Part shown: piece by piece, positions 43,644 to 52,029 of the stretch
Layout of the letters: every line of letters starts with the position of its first letter
Position numbering within the stretch: the first letter of the stretch is position 1
From: an uncultured Clostridia bacterium
Lineage (GTDB): Bacteria > Bacillota > Clostridia > Peptostreptococcales > Anaerovoracaceae
Length of the DNA stretch: 64,000 nt
Direction: 5' to 3'
Assembly: GCA_945830395.1 (NCBI GenBank)
Contig: CALZYE010000003.1
Coordinates: 62,001-126,000, forward strand
Program-made: the position numbers and the translations under genes
Notes under the pieces: model-generated
What the model was told of the DNA's origin: nothing
What the model saw: the letters and a program-made list of their open reading frames with translations, nothing else
The model's database searches: none

Positions 43644-45990
43644 ACATACCTCCCTGCCTGCAAACCGTCCTTTGATTAACTCCACATCCCGTGCATCCGT
43701 ATCTGCAGTCATGGGTTGTCTTTTCGCCTACAGCTTTTTCATTTTCCGATTTGAGATACGACTTGGTTACACCGGAATCAATTATATCCCAAGGTAAGAA
43801 CTCATTGTAGTCTCTATGACGCTGAACATAGAATTTATAGTCCTGCGTCCACTCATTTAAAAGTTTATTCCATACATCTCTTTTATAATGCTCACTCCAT
43901 CCGTCGAACTTACATCCCGCTTTATGAGCCATGATAAGAAGTTCTCCCATCTTCCTGTCACCTTTTGCAAATACGGCTTCGCATGTGCTTACGGCATCGT
44001 CGTGGTAGTTGAATGTAACATTTTTTATTTTAAGTATACCGGAAAGATAATTGTGCTTTTCTGTAAATGTTTCTGTCGAGTTCTGACCAAACCACTGAAA
44101 AGGAGTGTGGGGTTTTGGAACGAAGTTGGAAACACTTACGGTCACATTAAATCTTCCTCCTCTGCCGGATTTCTTATGAATTTCTATTATGTGCTTTGCA
44201 ATCTCGGCTATTGCATCCAAATCCTTTTTCGTCTCTGTAGGAAGACCAATCATAAAGTACAGTTTGACATGTCTCCACCCAAGTTCTATGGCCTGTTCTA
44301 CAGCACTGTAAATATCCTCTTCCGTAATACCCTTGTTTATAACATCTCTCAATCTCTGAGTTCCCGCTTCGGGAGCAAATGTAAGCCCCGACTTTTTATA
44401 TCCCTGAATTTCATCAAGAACTTTAAATGAAAAGTTGTCCAACCTAAGTGAAGGCAACGACAGTGAAACATTTCTCTCTTTGCAGTATCTCGTTAAGTCA
44501 ATTGCAAGATTCTCAAATTCCGAATAATCGCTTGTAGAAAGTGAGAGTATGGACAGTTCATCATGCCCCGTGTTTTTTAACTGCTCTGCCGCCAGATTCA
44601 TTATGTTTTCTTTTTTCCGTTCTCTTATAGGCCTGTATATCATACCTGCCTGACAAAACCTGCACCCGCGAGTGCAGCCTCTGAAGGTTTCCACTACGGC
44701 TCTGTCATGGACCGTTTCTATCAGCGGAACAATATTTTCTGTAGGATAAACCGCCATATTCAAGTCGTGAATCATAGCTTTCTTTACTTTATCCGGAGCT
44801 TTCTCATAAAGCTTCTTATACTCCGTAATCCTGCCCTTTTCATCGTACAGCGGCTCATAAAATGACGGTATATAAACACCTTCAAGCCTGCAGCATTCTT
44901 TAAACAGCGTCTCTTTTGTCCATCCTTTCTTTTTTCTGCAGTCGACGAGTTCTATAATCTTCGGTAAAAGTTCTTCGCCGTCACCTATGAGAAAAATATC
45001 GATGAAAGGCGCCAAGGGCTCCGGATTAAAAGCACAAGGTCCGCCGGCAATTACAATCGGATAGGAATCATCTCTGTCCCGGGCAAGCATGGGAATTTTG
45101 CCCAGTTCAAGCATATTTAAAATATTTGTAAATGACATTTCATATTGGAGCGTAAATCCGAAAATATCCATATCCCTTACAGGAGTTTTGCTTTCCAGAG
45201 TAAAAAGCGGATAGTTGTACTTTCGCATTATATCTTCCATATCCGCTGCGGGTGCAAAAACTCTTTCACAGGAGGCATTTTCCACTTTATTAACGAGATT
45301 ATAGATGATTTGAAGCCCCATATACGACATTCCTATTTCATATAAATCCGGAAAAGCAAAAGCGAAGGCAACATCAATATCCCTGTGATCTTTCATAATA
45401 CAGTTTATTTCGTTTCCCGTATATCTGGCAGGTTTTTCGACTTGTTTCAGGAGATAATCAATTGAAGGAAGAAACAGGCTGTCAATGGATTTACCTATTT
45501 TTTTTTCGATTGCTCTCATGTAATTATTTATTTCAATCTTTGCATTTATGAGACGCTCCGTTCTTTCAATATTTTCACCGGGCTTGTGAATTAAGTAATC
45601 AATTCTTTCATCTATGCCTGCATATTTGTCTTCTTTGACCAGTCTGTCACCAAGGCAAACAAGATCGGTTTCGCTGATATCCTTAATGTCTCCGAATCTA
45701 TAATTCATATGTGTTCTGACAATCTCAGACTCTCTGGTAAATCCCAAGTTCAAAAGAATATCGGCTCCAACCGTTTCATGGTGCTTCTCCGTTCTTGCCA
45801 CATCATGAATCAGACCTGAAACTTTAATGAGATTCAGGTCAAGATTACATCCGTTCTTATTAAGTTCTTCTCCTATTCTAAATGCTGTATCGCTTACTGC
45901 CTCACAATGTTTTATCACATGTTCCGGAGTGTTGTATTTTTTGAATAACTTATAACACTCTTTTACAGTCAAATTCTTGTATTCTGCCAT
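43636..45990 (-). CDS. HD-domain / radical SAM fusion protein (TIGR03960-type)
   Basis: This is a 784-residue protein. The N-terminal ~165 residues form an HD hydrolase-type domain with His28, HD at 62-63 (LIHDVAR) and His94 (RTHMN). The rest matches the TIGR03960 radical SAM family, normally near 600 residues. It has a B12-binding-like region (about 210-370; IVIAGGPCAFNPEP), then the 4Fe-4S cysteines in RGCTRGCRFCQAG (near 440), and a Cys-rich end (CRYGCTGCGVN). The family may act in tRNA or metal-linked modification; this is unproven. The fusion is continuous in frame with no stop. It is coupled to the DUF2344 gene. Confidence 0.87.
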   Translation of the reverse strand: MAEYKNLTVKECYKLFKKYNTPEHVIKHCEAVSDTAFRIGEELNKNGCNLDLNLIKVSGLIHDVARTEKHHETVGADILLNLGFTRESEIVRTHMNYRFGDIKDISETDLVCLGDRLVKEDKYAGIDERIDYLIHKPGENIERTERLINAKIEINNYMRAIEKKIGKSIDSLFLPSIDYLLKQVEKPARYTGNEINCIMKDHRDIDVAFAFAFPDLYEIGMSYMGLQIIYNLVNKVENASCERVFAPAADMEDIMRKYNYPLFTLESKTPVRDMDIFGFTLQYEMSFTNILNMLELGKIPMLARDRDDSYPIVIAGGPCAFNPEPLAPFIDIFLIGDGEELLPKIIELVDCRKKKGWTKETLFKECCRLEGVYIPSFYEPLYDEKGRITEYKKLYEKAPDKVKKAMIHDLNMAVYPTENIVPLIETVHDRAVVETFRGCTRGCRFCQAGMIYRPIRERKKENIMNLAAEQLKNTGHDELSILSLSTSDYSEFENLAIDLTRYCKERNVSLSLPSLRLDNFSFKVLDEIQGYKKSGLTFAPEAGTQRLRDVINKGITEEDIYSAVEQAIELGWRHVKLYFMIGLPTETKKDLDAIAEIAKHIIEIHKKSGRGGRFNVTVSVSNFVPKPHTPFQWFGQNSTETFTEKHNYLSGILKIKNVTFNYHDDAVSTCEAVFAKGDRKMGELLIMAHKAGCKFDGWSEHYKRDVWNKLLNEWTQDYKFYVQRHRDYNEFLPWDIIDSGVTKSYLKSENEKAVGEKTTHDCRYGCTGCGVNQRTVCRQGGMYV

Positions 45991-46011
45991 AGCACTTCAT
46001 TCCTCTTAGAA

Positions 46012-47304
46012 TTAATACTCATCGTAGTATTCAAACTCATAACCAAATACTCTTATGGTATCTCCTTCTTTCATTCCCATCTCAATCATCTTGTCGATGG
46101 CTCCTTTTTTTTCCATATACTTATACAAATATCTCAAAGAGCCGAAATCATTGAAGTTCGTTGAGTCAAATATTTTCTTAAGCTGCTTTCCGGTAACCAC
46201 ATAAGCACCGTCTGCCATGGAAACTTCAACATTCTTGTACTCCGGATCTCTGTCGTCAAGTTCAAAATCAAAATACTCTGCTTCAGGTTCCTCCGGCGGC
46301 AGTTCTTCAACTTTTTTAAGTTCCGATAAAGCTTCGTTCAATATTTCAGAGACACCGTAATTAATAGGTGCGGACATAGGAAAAACTTTATAGCCTTTTC
46401 CTTCGACATACTCTTTAAAGGCCTTATATTCTTCACCCTTCTCATCTATCAGGTCAATCTTATTTGCAGCGACAATCATCGGCTTCTTTGCAACCGCCTT
46501 GCTGTACTGATTCAGTTCATTGTTAATCTTGTCAAAATCCTCAATAGGATTTCTTCCTTCCGAACCTGCAACATCCACCACATGTATCAATACCTTAGTT
46601 CTTTCGATGTGCTTTAAAAACTTAAGACCCAATCCCAGCCCTCTGTGTGCTCCTTCTATTATGCCGGCAATATCTGCCATAACAAAGGCGGTATCGTGCA
46701 GTTTCACCACACCTAAATTAGGGTCAATTGTAGTAAAATGATAATTTTCTATCCTCGGCTTTGCACTTGTTGACACTGCCAATAAACTTGATTTGCCCAC
46801 ATTGGGAAATCCCACCAGACCCACATCGGCAATCATCTTCAGTTCCAAGATTACCGTTCTTTCCTTGGCAGCCGTTCCCGCTTCTGCAAAATTGGGAGCC
46901 TGCCTTACGGAGTTTTTAAAGTGGGTATTTCCTTTTCCGCCTCTGCCCCCCTTTGCTGCAACGATAAAATCTCCGTCTTCAAGTAAATCTTTCATGATTT
47001 TACCGGAATCACAATCTATTACAACAGTTCCCTTCGGAACTTTTATTATCAAATCCTTACCGTCCTTGCCAAAACGCTTCTTTCTCATGCCGTCTTGACC
47101 GTTTTCAGCTTCGTATTTCCTTTTGTACTTAAAGTCCATAAGGGTCCTAAGGTTTTTATCAGCCTTGATAATTATATCTCCGCCTTTTCCGCCATCTCCG
47201 CCATCGGGACCTCCTTCAGGGACAAAAGGCTCTCTGCGAAAGGATACGGCGCCATTGCCGCCTTTCCCCGATGCGATTTCTATTTTCGCTCTATCTACAA
47301 ACAT
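46012..47304 (-). CDS. obgE: GTPase ObgE/CgtA
   Basis: This is an essential ribosome-associated GTPase that helps 50S assembly and stress control. Start ATG 47304 (430 residues; MFVDRAKIEI) follows GGAG and lies outside the terminator hairpin that a longer start would include. The glycine-rich Obg fold (about 1-158), G domain (GFPNVGKSS near 166; NKID; DIAG) and C-terminal OCT domain (about 345-428) are all present. It follows rpmA in the conserved rplU-rpmA-obgE order. Confidence 0.96.
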   Translation of the reverse strand: MFVDRAKIEIASGKGGNGAVSFRREPFVPEGGPDGGDGGKGGDIIIKADKNLRTLMDFKYKRKYEAENGQDGMRKKRFGKDGKDLIIKVPKGTVVIDCDSGKIMKDLLEDGDFIVAAKGGRGGKGNTHFKNSVRQAPNFAEAGTAAKERTVILELKMIADVGLVGFPNVGKSSLLAVSTSAKPRIENYHFTTIDPNLGVVKLHDTAFVMADIAGIIEGAHRGLGLGLKFLKHIERTKVLIHVVDVAGSEGRNPIEDFDKINNELNQYSKAVAKKPMIVAANKIDLIDEKGEEYKAFKEYVEGKGYKVFPMSAPINYGVSEILNEALSELKKVEELPPEEPEAEYFDFELDDRDPEYKNVEVSMADGAYVVTGKQLKKIFDSTNFNDFGSLRYLYKYMEKKGAIDKMIEMGMKEGDTIRVFGYEFEYYDEY

Positions 47305-47321
47305 GTTTTTTCTCCACAATG

Positions 47322-47350
47322 AAAAACAAGCCCCTACATACATAGGGGCT
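47322..47350 (-). terminator. Terminator between rpmA and obgE
   Basis: Stem AGCCCCTA (47329-47336) / TAGGGGCT (47343-47350) with a 6-base loop, followed on the minus strand by TTGTTTTTC. It probably reduces but does not abolish read-through into obgE. Confidence 0.75.
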
Positions 47351-47358
47351 CCAAGTAT

Positions 47359-47619
47359 TTATGCTTCTTTCGGATAAACGCTAACCTGTTTTCTGGTTTT
47401 GCCTTTTCTCTCGAATTTTACAGCGCCATCGATCTTAGCAAACAATGTGTCATCACCGCCGATACCTACATTGTTGCCAGGATGAAGTTTGGTTCCTCTC
47501 TGTCTAACCAAAATGCTTCCGGCTGTAACGAACTGACCGTCACCAGTCTTGACGCCTAAACGTTTGGACTCGGACTCCCGTCCGTTCTTAGAGCTTCCTA
47601 CTCCCTTTTTACTTGCCAT
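47359..47619 (-). CDS. rpmA: 50S ribosomal protein L27, form without leader peptide
   Basis: L27 sits near the peptidyl transferase centre with its N-terminus facing the tRNA. The 86 residues begin [17 protein letters not shown], the mature form found in Gram-negative bacteria. Most Firmicutes begin with about nine extra residues ending in a Phe-Phe/Phe-Ala site cut by protease Prp, encoded between rplU and rpmA. Here neither exists: the in-frame sequence before ATG reaches a stop (TAA) six codons upstream, and only 32 bases separate rplU from rpmA. AAGGAGGTG precedes the start. Confidence 0.95.
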   Translation of the reverse strand: MASKKGVGSSKNGRESESKRLGVKTGDGQFVTAGSILVRQRGTKLHPGNNVGIGGDDTLFAKIDGAVKFERKGKTRKQVSVYPKEA

Positions 47620-47651
47620 AGACCAGACACCTCCTTACTGAATGACAATCC

Positions 47652-48131
47652 TTATTTCTCTGCGTTCTGAATTGTTTCGATGATTACAGCTTTAGTCGCT
47701 TTCTCATCTACTTCGATATTGTTTTCCTTGGCATAAGCGATCAATTCATCTTTTTTCATGGATGAAGAAACCTTTGTCGCTTTAGCTTCTGACTTTGCAG
47801 GTGCTGCAACCTTCTTCACTTCTCCTGTCAAACTTGTGATTTCAACTGTTGTGAAGGGCTGTCTGTGACCCTGCTTCTTTCTGTAGTCTTTCTTGTTCTT
47901 GTACTTAAAGATGATGATTTTAGGTCCTTTTCCATTCTTTTTGACTTCTGCAACCACCTTAGCTCCTTCAACATAAGGAGTACCAAATTTAGTTTCTGAG
48001 TCGTTGTTAAGAACCAAAACCTTATCGAATTCAACTGATTTGCCTTCTTCGATTCCCAGTTTTTCAATGTTTAGAACATCACCTTCCTGTACGCGATACT
48101 GTTTTCCACCGGTTTCAATTACTGCATACAT
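47652..48131 (-). CDS. rplU: 50S ribosomal protein L21 with a C-terminal extension
   Basis: This is a primary-binding large-subunit protein. ATG 48131 ([14 protein letters not shown]) is preferred; the upstream in-frame start at 48191 lies in the leader. Residues 1-about 103 are a complete L21 with the [18 protein letters not shown] signature. About 55 extra residues follow: an Ala/Lys/Ser linker and a helical end ([17 protein letters not shown], then [11 protein letters not shown]) that resembles HeH/SAP or Rho-N type nucleic-acid-binding motifs. Total length is 159 against the usual ~103. Confidence 0.95.
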   Translation of the reverse strand: MYAVIETGGKQYRVQEGDVLNIEKLGIEEGKSVEFDKVLVLNNDSETKFGTPYVEGAKVVAEVKKNGKGPKIIIFKYKNKKDYRKKQGHRQPFTTVEITSLTGEVKKVAAPAKSEAKATKVSSSMKKDELIAYAKENNIEVDEKATKAVIIETIQNAEK

Positions 48132-48218
48132 GATTCTTTTACCTCCTCTTTCCAGTCTCGCCTTTTCAGGTAGTACCAATAAATCAGGCACTTTAAAACC
48201 TTTGCCGTGCGGTCTAAC
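48132..48218 (-). promoter_or_regulatory. Probable L21 (rplU) 5' leader RNA
   Basis: The 5' untranslated region is rich in possible pairings: GCAC with GTGC, GGTA with TACC, and CCT-GAAA-AGG. It contains a conserved-looking CGGCAAAGGTTTTAAAGTGCC stretch (split across 48190-48212). This resembles the autoregulatory L21 leader of Firmicutes, but I am recalling the motif and cannot score it. Confidence 0.45.
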
Positions 48219-48224
48219 TCAATA

Positions 48225-48253
48225 AGAATAACATATAACAAATGTTATGTCAA
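48225..48253 (-). promoter_or_regulatory. Promoter of rplU-rpmA
   Basis: On the minus strand TTGACA (48248-48253), a 17-base spacer and TATTCT (48225-48230). A 6-2-6 palindrome ATAACA-AA-TGTTAT (48235-48248) lies in the spacer. Confidence 0.75.
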
Positions 48254-48332
48254 ATTATAATTGGAATTCGACGGTGTCAACTTCTATGATTGCCAAACAT
48301 ATGTTACAAAACCCATCCGGCAAGCCGAAATT

Positions 48333-48717
48333 TCAGTTTGAACTTTTCTTCGACTTCAACTTTTTGATAAGTGTAACGATCATGTATACTATTATAATTA
48401 TGTATGGCAGGAAAAATACTATAACATCTAACCAACCGTCCATTCCCACAAGTACACCAAGTGAACCTAAAATTATCAGTATATAAACTGTTAAATGCTT
48501 TGCAATGGACAGCCGCAACTATGCCAACTGAGTATGCACCTATTGTCATAGGATTTACCACTACAAAAAACTTAGTTAACTTCTGCGTGAATACCTCACC
48601 TGACAACTGAAATGTCCAGCAAACGAAGGCTATCACATACACCGTTGCCAATATGTCCAAAACGACTGCAATCTTCCTTAAAGCAGTAATATACTTAGGA
48701 TTATTCATTTTCTCCAT
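48333..48717 (-). pseudogene. Frameshifted small membrane-protein gene
   Basis: The ATG at 48717 has GGAGG 7 bases upstream. One frame encodes two hydrophobic helices up to about IGAYSVGIVA. The continuation in the next frame, from around 48520, encodes RLSIAKHLTVYILIILG and then further hydrophobic segments ending KKLKSKKSSN at 48333. Together they would form a four-helix membrane protein of about 125 residues. The single-base shift near 48515-48530 breaks it; the unshifted frame runs on to 48304 with unrelated, polar sequence. I do not recognise the family. Confidence 0.6.
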
Positions 48718-49007
48718 GAGAACCACCCTCCATTCTTTGTGACCCGAGTAGAATAAAGATATCTCTTAACTAAAGTATATAATAAAAAAGGAATATGCAA
48801 GCCAAATTTACATTTTATGGGTTTTGAAATTTACAAAAACTATAAAACTAAAGAAAATACTGATTAATTTAATATTTCTATAATGATTGTAATTCTCCTC
48901 TACTAAGCGGATTTTAACCTAAGGACATTAAACTCGTTATGTATTTCAATTTCGACAGATGTTAAAAATAAAAATATCATGCAAGTTCCCTTACTCAGGC
49001 ATCCGTT
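48718..49007. other. Non-coding stretch downstream of recA
   Basis: This contains the upstream region of the frameshifted gene, then about 230 AT-rich bases without an open frame I would support. No clear recA terminator with stem and T tract is visible. Confidence 0.4.
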
Positions 49008-50108
49008 CTATTCCAATATAACACCGTCCTCGTCGAAATTCAGTTCTTCCGGTATATCAGAGTTCATGTTATTCAGTTCTTCTTCAATCTCTTCAGCATC
49101 CTTAAGCAGTTCAAGAACTTTCAATCTTATTTCTTCCAAAATCTCAGGATTTTCTTCCAGCCAGTTCTTAACATTTTCTCTGCCCTGACCTATTCTGTCA
49201 CCGTTATAACTGAACCACGAGCCTGCCTTCTTTACGATGTCCTGCTCAACCGCGCAGTCAAGCACATCTCCGCTGACAGAAATCCCCTTACCGTACATAA
49301 TATCGAACTCAGCTTTCTTAAAGGGCGGAGCAACCTTATTCTTTACAATTTTCACCCTTGTTCTGTTGCCCAGCATCTGATCGCCCTGTTTTATAGTTTC
49401 CACTCTTCTGACATCGAATCTCATAGATGAATAAAACTTAAGAGCACGACCTCCCGTAGTGACTTCAGGATTTCCGAACATAACTCCTACTTTCTCACGA
49501 AGCTGGTTTATAAATATCACACATGTATTGGTTCTGTTCACCGTTCCTGTAAGCTTTCTGAGAGCCTGTGACATGAGTCTGGCCTGTAAGCCTACATGGG
49601 AATCTCCCATATCTCCTTGAATTTCCGCTTTGGGAACTAATGCTGCAACGGAGTCTATTACGATTAAGTCTATTGCACCGCTGCTTGCAAGCATATCGCA
49701 TATTTCCAGAGCTTGCTCCCCTGTATCAGGCTGAGATACCAAAAGTTCATCTATGTCAACTCCCAAATTTCTGGCATAAACAGGATCCAAAGCATGTTCT
49801 GCATCTATAAAAGCCGCTTTTCCTCCCTTCTTCTGCGCTTCCGCAACGATATGAAGGGTAAGCGTAGTCTTACCCGAAGATTCGGGACCGAAAATCTCAA
49901 TGATTCTGCCCTTAGGAACTCCTCCGACTCCGGTGGCAATATCCAAGCTCAAAGAACCTGTCGATATTGTATCTATATTCAGATTTGCAGATGCATCTCC
50001 AAGTTTCATTATGGAGCCTTGTCCAAACTGCTTTTGAATTCTAAAAAGCGCATCCTCCAATGCCTTATCTCTGTCTGATTGTGTATTTTGTAACTTTGCT
50101 TTTGCCAT
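49008..50108 (-). CDS. recA: Recombinase RecA
   Basis: RecA drives homologous recombination and triggers LexA self-cleavage. Walker A is GPESSGKTT (near 71-79) and Walker B VIDSVAAL (near 146-153). The loop L2 region ([22 protein letters not shown]) is complete, and the acidic C-terminal tail ([11 protein letters not shown]...) is normal. The length of 366 residues is slightly above the typical 345-350 because of this tail. Its promoter carries a LexA box, so it is a member of the SOS regulon. Confidence 0.98.
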   Translation of the reverse strand: MAKAKLQNTQSDRDKALEDALFRIQKQFGQGSIMKLGDASANLNIDTISTGSLSLDIATGVGGVPKGRIIEIFGPESSGKTTLTLHIVAEAQKKGGKAAFIDAEHALDPVYARNLGVDIDELLVSQPDTGEQALEICDMLASSGAIDLIVIDSVAALVPKAEIQGDMGDSHVGLQARLMSQALRKLTGTVNRTNTCVIFINQLREKVGVMFGNPEVTTGGRALKFYSSMRFDVRRVETIKQGDQMLGNRTRVKIVKNKVAPPFKKAEFDIMYGKGISVSGDVLDCAVEQDIVKKAGSWFSYNGDRIGQGRENVKNWLEENPEILEEIRLKVLELLKDAEEIEEELNNMNSDIPEELNFDEDGVILE

Positions 50109-50121
50109 CTCTACCTCCGTG

Positions 50122-50135
50122 CGAACATTTGTTCT
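50122..50135. promoter_or_regulatory. LexA (SOS) box of recA
   Basis: CGAACATTTGTTCT. On the minus strand the core reads GAACAAATGTTC, identical to both yneA boxes. It lies between the -10 box and the AGGTAGAG ribosome site, at the likely transcription start. Confidence 0.9.
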
Positions 50136-50141
50136 GCTTAT

Positions 50142-50169
50142 ATTCTAATATATTATTCTGATTTGTCAA
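50142..50169 (-). promoter_or_regulatory. Promoter of recA
   Basis: On the minus strand TTGACA (50164-50169), a 16-base spacer and TAGAAT (50142-50147), directly upstream of the LexA box. Confidence 0.75.
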
Positions 50170-50239
50170 GGCTTATATTTTGTAAATAATTGGTAATTTA
50201 AATGCTATCATTTTCCCCATATAAGGTCAATAAAAATTC

Positions 50240-51472
50240 TTATATATTTTTATTAATTATATTCAGCATCCATAAAACCATGTATTTGCGGTTCCTGTCT
50301 CTATTCATATTTCTGCCGTTTATCCTTGTAACAAAACTTTTTTTATTATATTTAAACCCCACATAGGCAGAGCCGGGTCTAAAGTCCTCTTTGCCGCCCT
50401 CAGGACCTGCAACTCCGGTAATAGAAATGCATATATCACTTCCCGTCTTTTTATAAAGTCCCTGAACCATTTCCATAGCCACCTCGCTGCTGTAAACTGT
50501 CTTTTCTTCTATGGTTCTTGGATTTACATGAAGTTCATCTATTTTGGCTTTTTCGGTATAGGTCGTAATACCTCTGTCAAACACTTTGGAGATGCCCGGA
50601 ACTGAAGTCAGTGTTTCTGCAAACATCCCTCCCGTACATGACTCGCAACAGGATATGCTTAAATTTTTTTCTATCAATTTTTTGCCCACAACTTCTGCAA
50701 ATTCTTCGTCGTCATAGCTGAAAATGTATTCACCCAGCCTGTTTTTTATCTCGGAAACCACATCATCTATAGCCTCACAGGCTTCTTCTTCCGAGTCTCT
50801 TTTTGATGCAACGCGAACCGAACATTCACCTTCTTTCGCGTAGGTTGCAATGGTGGGATCGGTTTGATTGTCAATCAGGTCAATAAGTTCCGTTTCGATG
50901 GATGATTCTCCTTTTCCGAAGAATCTTAAAGTCCTATAACAAATAACACTCTCCTGAAACTGCTTGAGAAAGTTTTTAACTTTTTTATCAAACATCTCCG
51001 TCATTTCTCCGGGTGGTCCCGGAAGGGCAATGGCGTATTTCCCCTTCAGCTCAAGAGCAAAGCCCGGAGCCGTTCCTCTGTCATTATGAAAAACTGTTGC
51101 CCTGGAAGGCATTAGCGTCTGTTTGTAGTTATTCTGCGTAAGTTTTCCGTAGTTTCTCTCCTTGGCGATGTTCTCAAGCGCCTTTCGGGAAGGTTTATGT
51201 TCTACTAATACATCTTCAAATACACTGCAAATGGTTTCCTTTGTCATATCATCCTCTGTGGGTCCGAGCCCTCCTGTAGTTATGATAATATCGCAGTCCT
51301 TCAGAGATGCTTTAATTATCTCACTCAACCTGCTCTCATTGTCCCCTACCGTATGGTGATAAAGAACATCAAAACCCAGCAGATTTAACTGCCGGGATAA
51401 GAAAACCGAATTTGTATTTGTAATTTGTCCGAACAGTATTTCTGTTCCTACACTGATAATAGATGCCTTCAT
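50240..51472 (-). CDS. cinA: CinA family protein (NMN deamidase / damage-inducible)
   Basis: This is a 410-residue two-domain protein. The N-terminal MoaB/MogA-like domain carries SVGTEILFGQITNTN (near 7-21) and TTGGLGPTEDD (near 66-76). The C-terminal CinA domain (about 250-408) carries SCCESCTGGMFAE and SITGVAGPEGG and is the family of NMN amidohydrolases. It is commonly located upstream of recA; 131 bases and the recA promoter separate them. Recycling of NMN would link to the NAD genes at 34.7-38 kb. Confidence 0.93.
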   Translation of the reverse strand: MKASIISVGTEILFGQITNTNSVFLSRQLNLLGFDVLYHHTVGDNESRLSEIIKASLKDCDIIITTGGLGPTEDDMTKETICSVFEDVLVEHKPSRKALENIAKERNYGKLTQNNYKQTLMPSRATVFHNDRGTAPGFALELKGKYAIALPGPPGEMTEMFDKKVKNFLKQFQESVICYRTLRFFGKGESSIETELIDLIDNQTDPTIATYAKEGECSVRVASKRDSEEEACEAIDDVVSEIKNRLGEYIFSYDDEEFAEVVGKKLIEKNLSISCCESCTGGMFAETLTSVPGISKVFDRGITTYTEKAKIDELHVNPRTIEEKTVYSSEVAMEMVQGLYKKTGSDICISITGVAGPEGGKEDFRPGSAYVGFKYNKKSFVTRINGRNMNRDRNRKYMVLWMLNIINKNI

Positions 51473-51489
51473 AACTTCCTTCTTCGTTT

Positions 51490-52029
51490 TTACTGCTTGA
51501 ATACATACTTATTTTTTATAACATATTCCGTCCCCGAGTACACATTCATTACGACAGATGCATAAATTAAGAACTGGGCGAAATACAGCACATATGTGTA
51601 GTACTCCGACTCCTTCATTGAGAGTGCAAGAATCAGCGTAGGTACGGCAACCATCTGCACAACGGTCTTAAGCTTTCCCGACATGCCTGCGGCAATTACG
51701 GTACCATGGGAAGCTGCTACGGTTCTCATACCTGCAATCAGAAATTCTCTTGCCAAAATTATGATAAATGCCCATGAAGGAATTATGGAATCTCCCACCA
51801 AAAGACAAAAAGCCGAATACACCAGTACCTTGTCCGCCAGCGGATCCATAATCTTTCCAAAGTCCGTTACTAAATTATACTTTCTTGCAATTTTTCCGTC
51901 AGCCAAGTCGGTTAACGATGCCAAAATAAATATGGCTAAAGCGATGATAAACATATCAAGCATGTAAGCTGCAATAAATAGTGGCGTCATAAAAATCCTC
52001 GCCATAGTTAATTTATTTGGTAAATTCAT
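51490..52029 (-). CDS. pgsA: CDP-diacylglycerol-glycerol-3-phosphate 3-phosphatidyltransferase PgsA
   Basis: This membrane enzyme makes phosphatidylglycerophosphate. The 179 residues contain four to five hydrophobic segments and the CDP-alcohol phosphotransferase motif DGKIAR followed by the G...D...D part (TDFGKIMDPLADK), near 43-69. It starts inside the rimO stop (ATGA overlap) and lies 18 bases before cinA. Confidence 0.95.
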   Translation of the reverse strand: MNLPNKLTMARIFMTPLFIAAYMLDMFIIALAIFILASLTDLADGKIARKYNLVTDFGKIMDPLADKVLVYSAFCLLVGDSIIPSWAFIIILAREFLIAGMRTVAASHGTVIAAGMSGKLKTVVQMVAVPTLILALSMKESEYYTYVLYFAQFLIYASVVMNVYSGTEYVIKNKYVFKQ

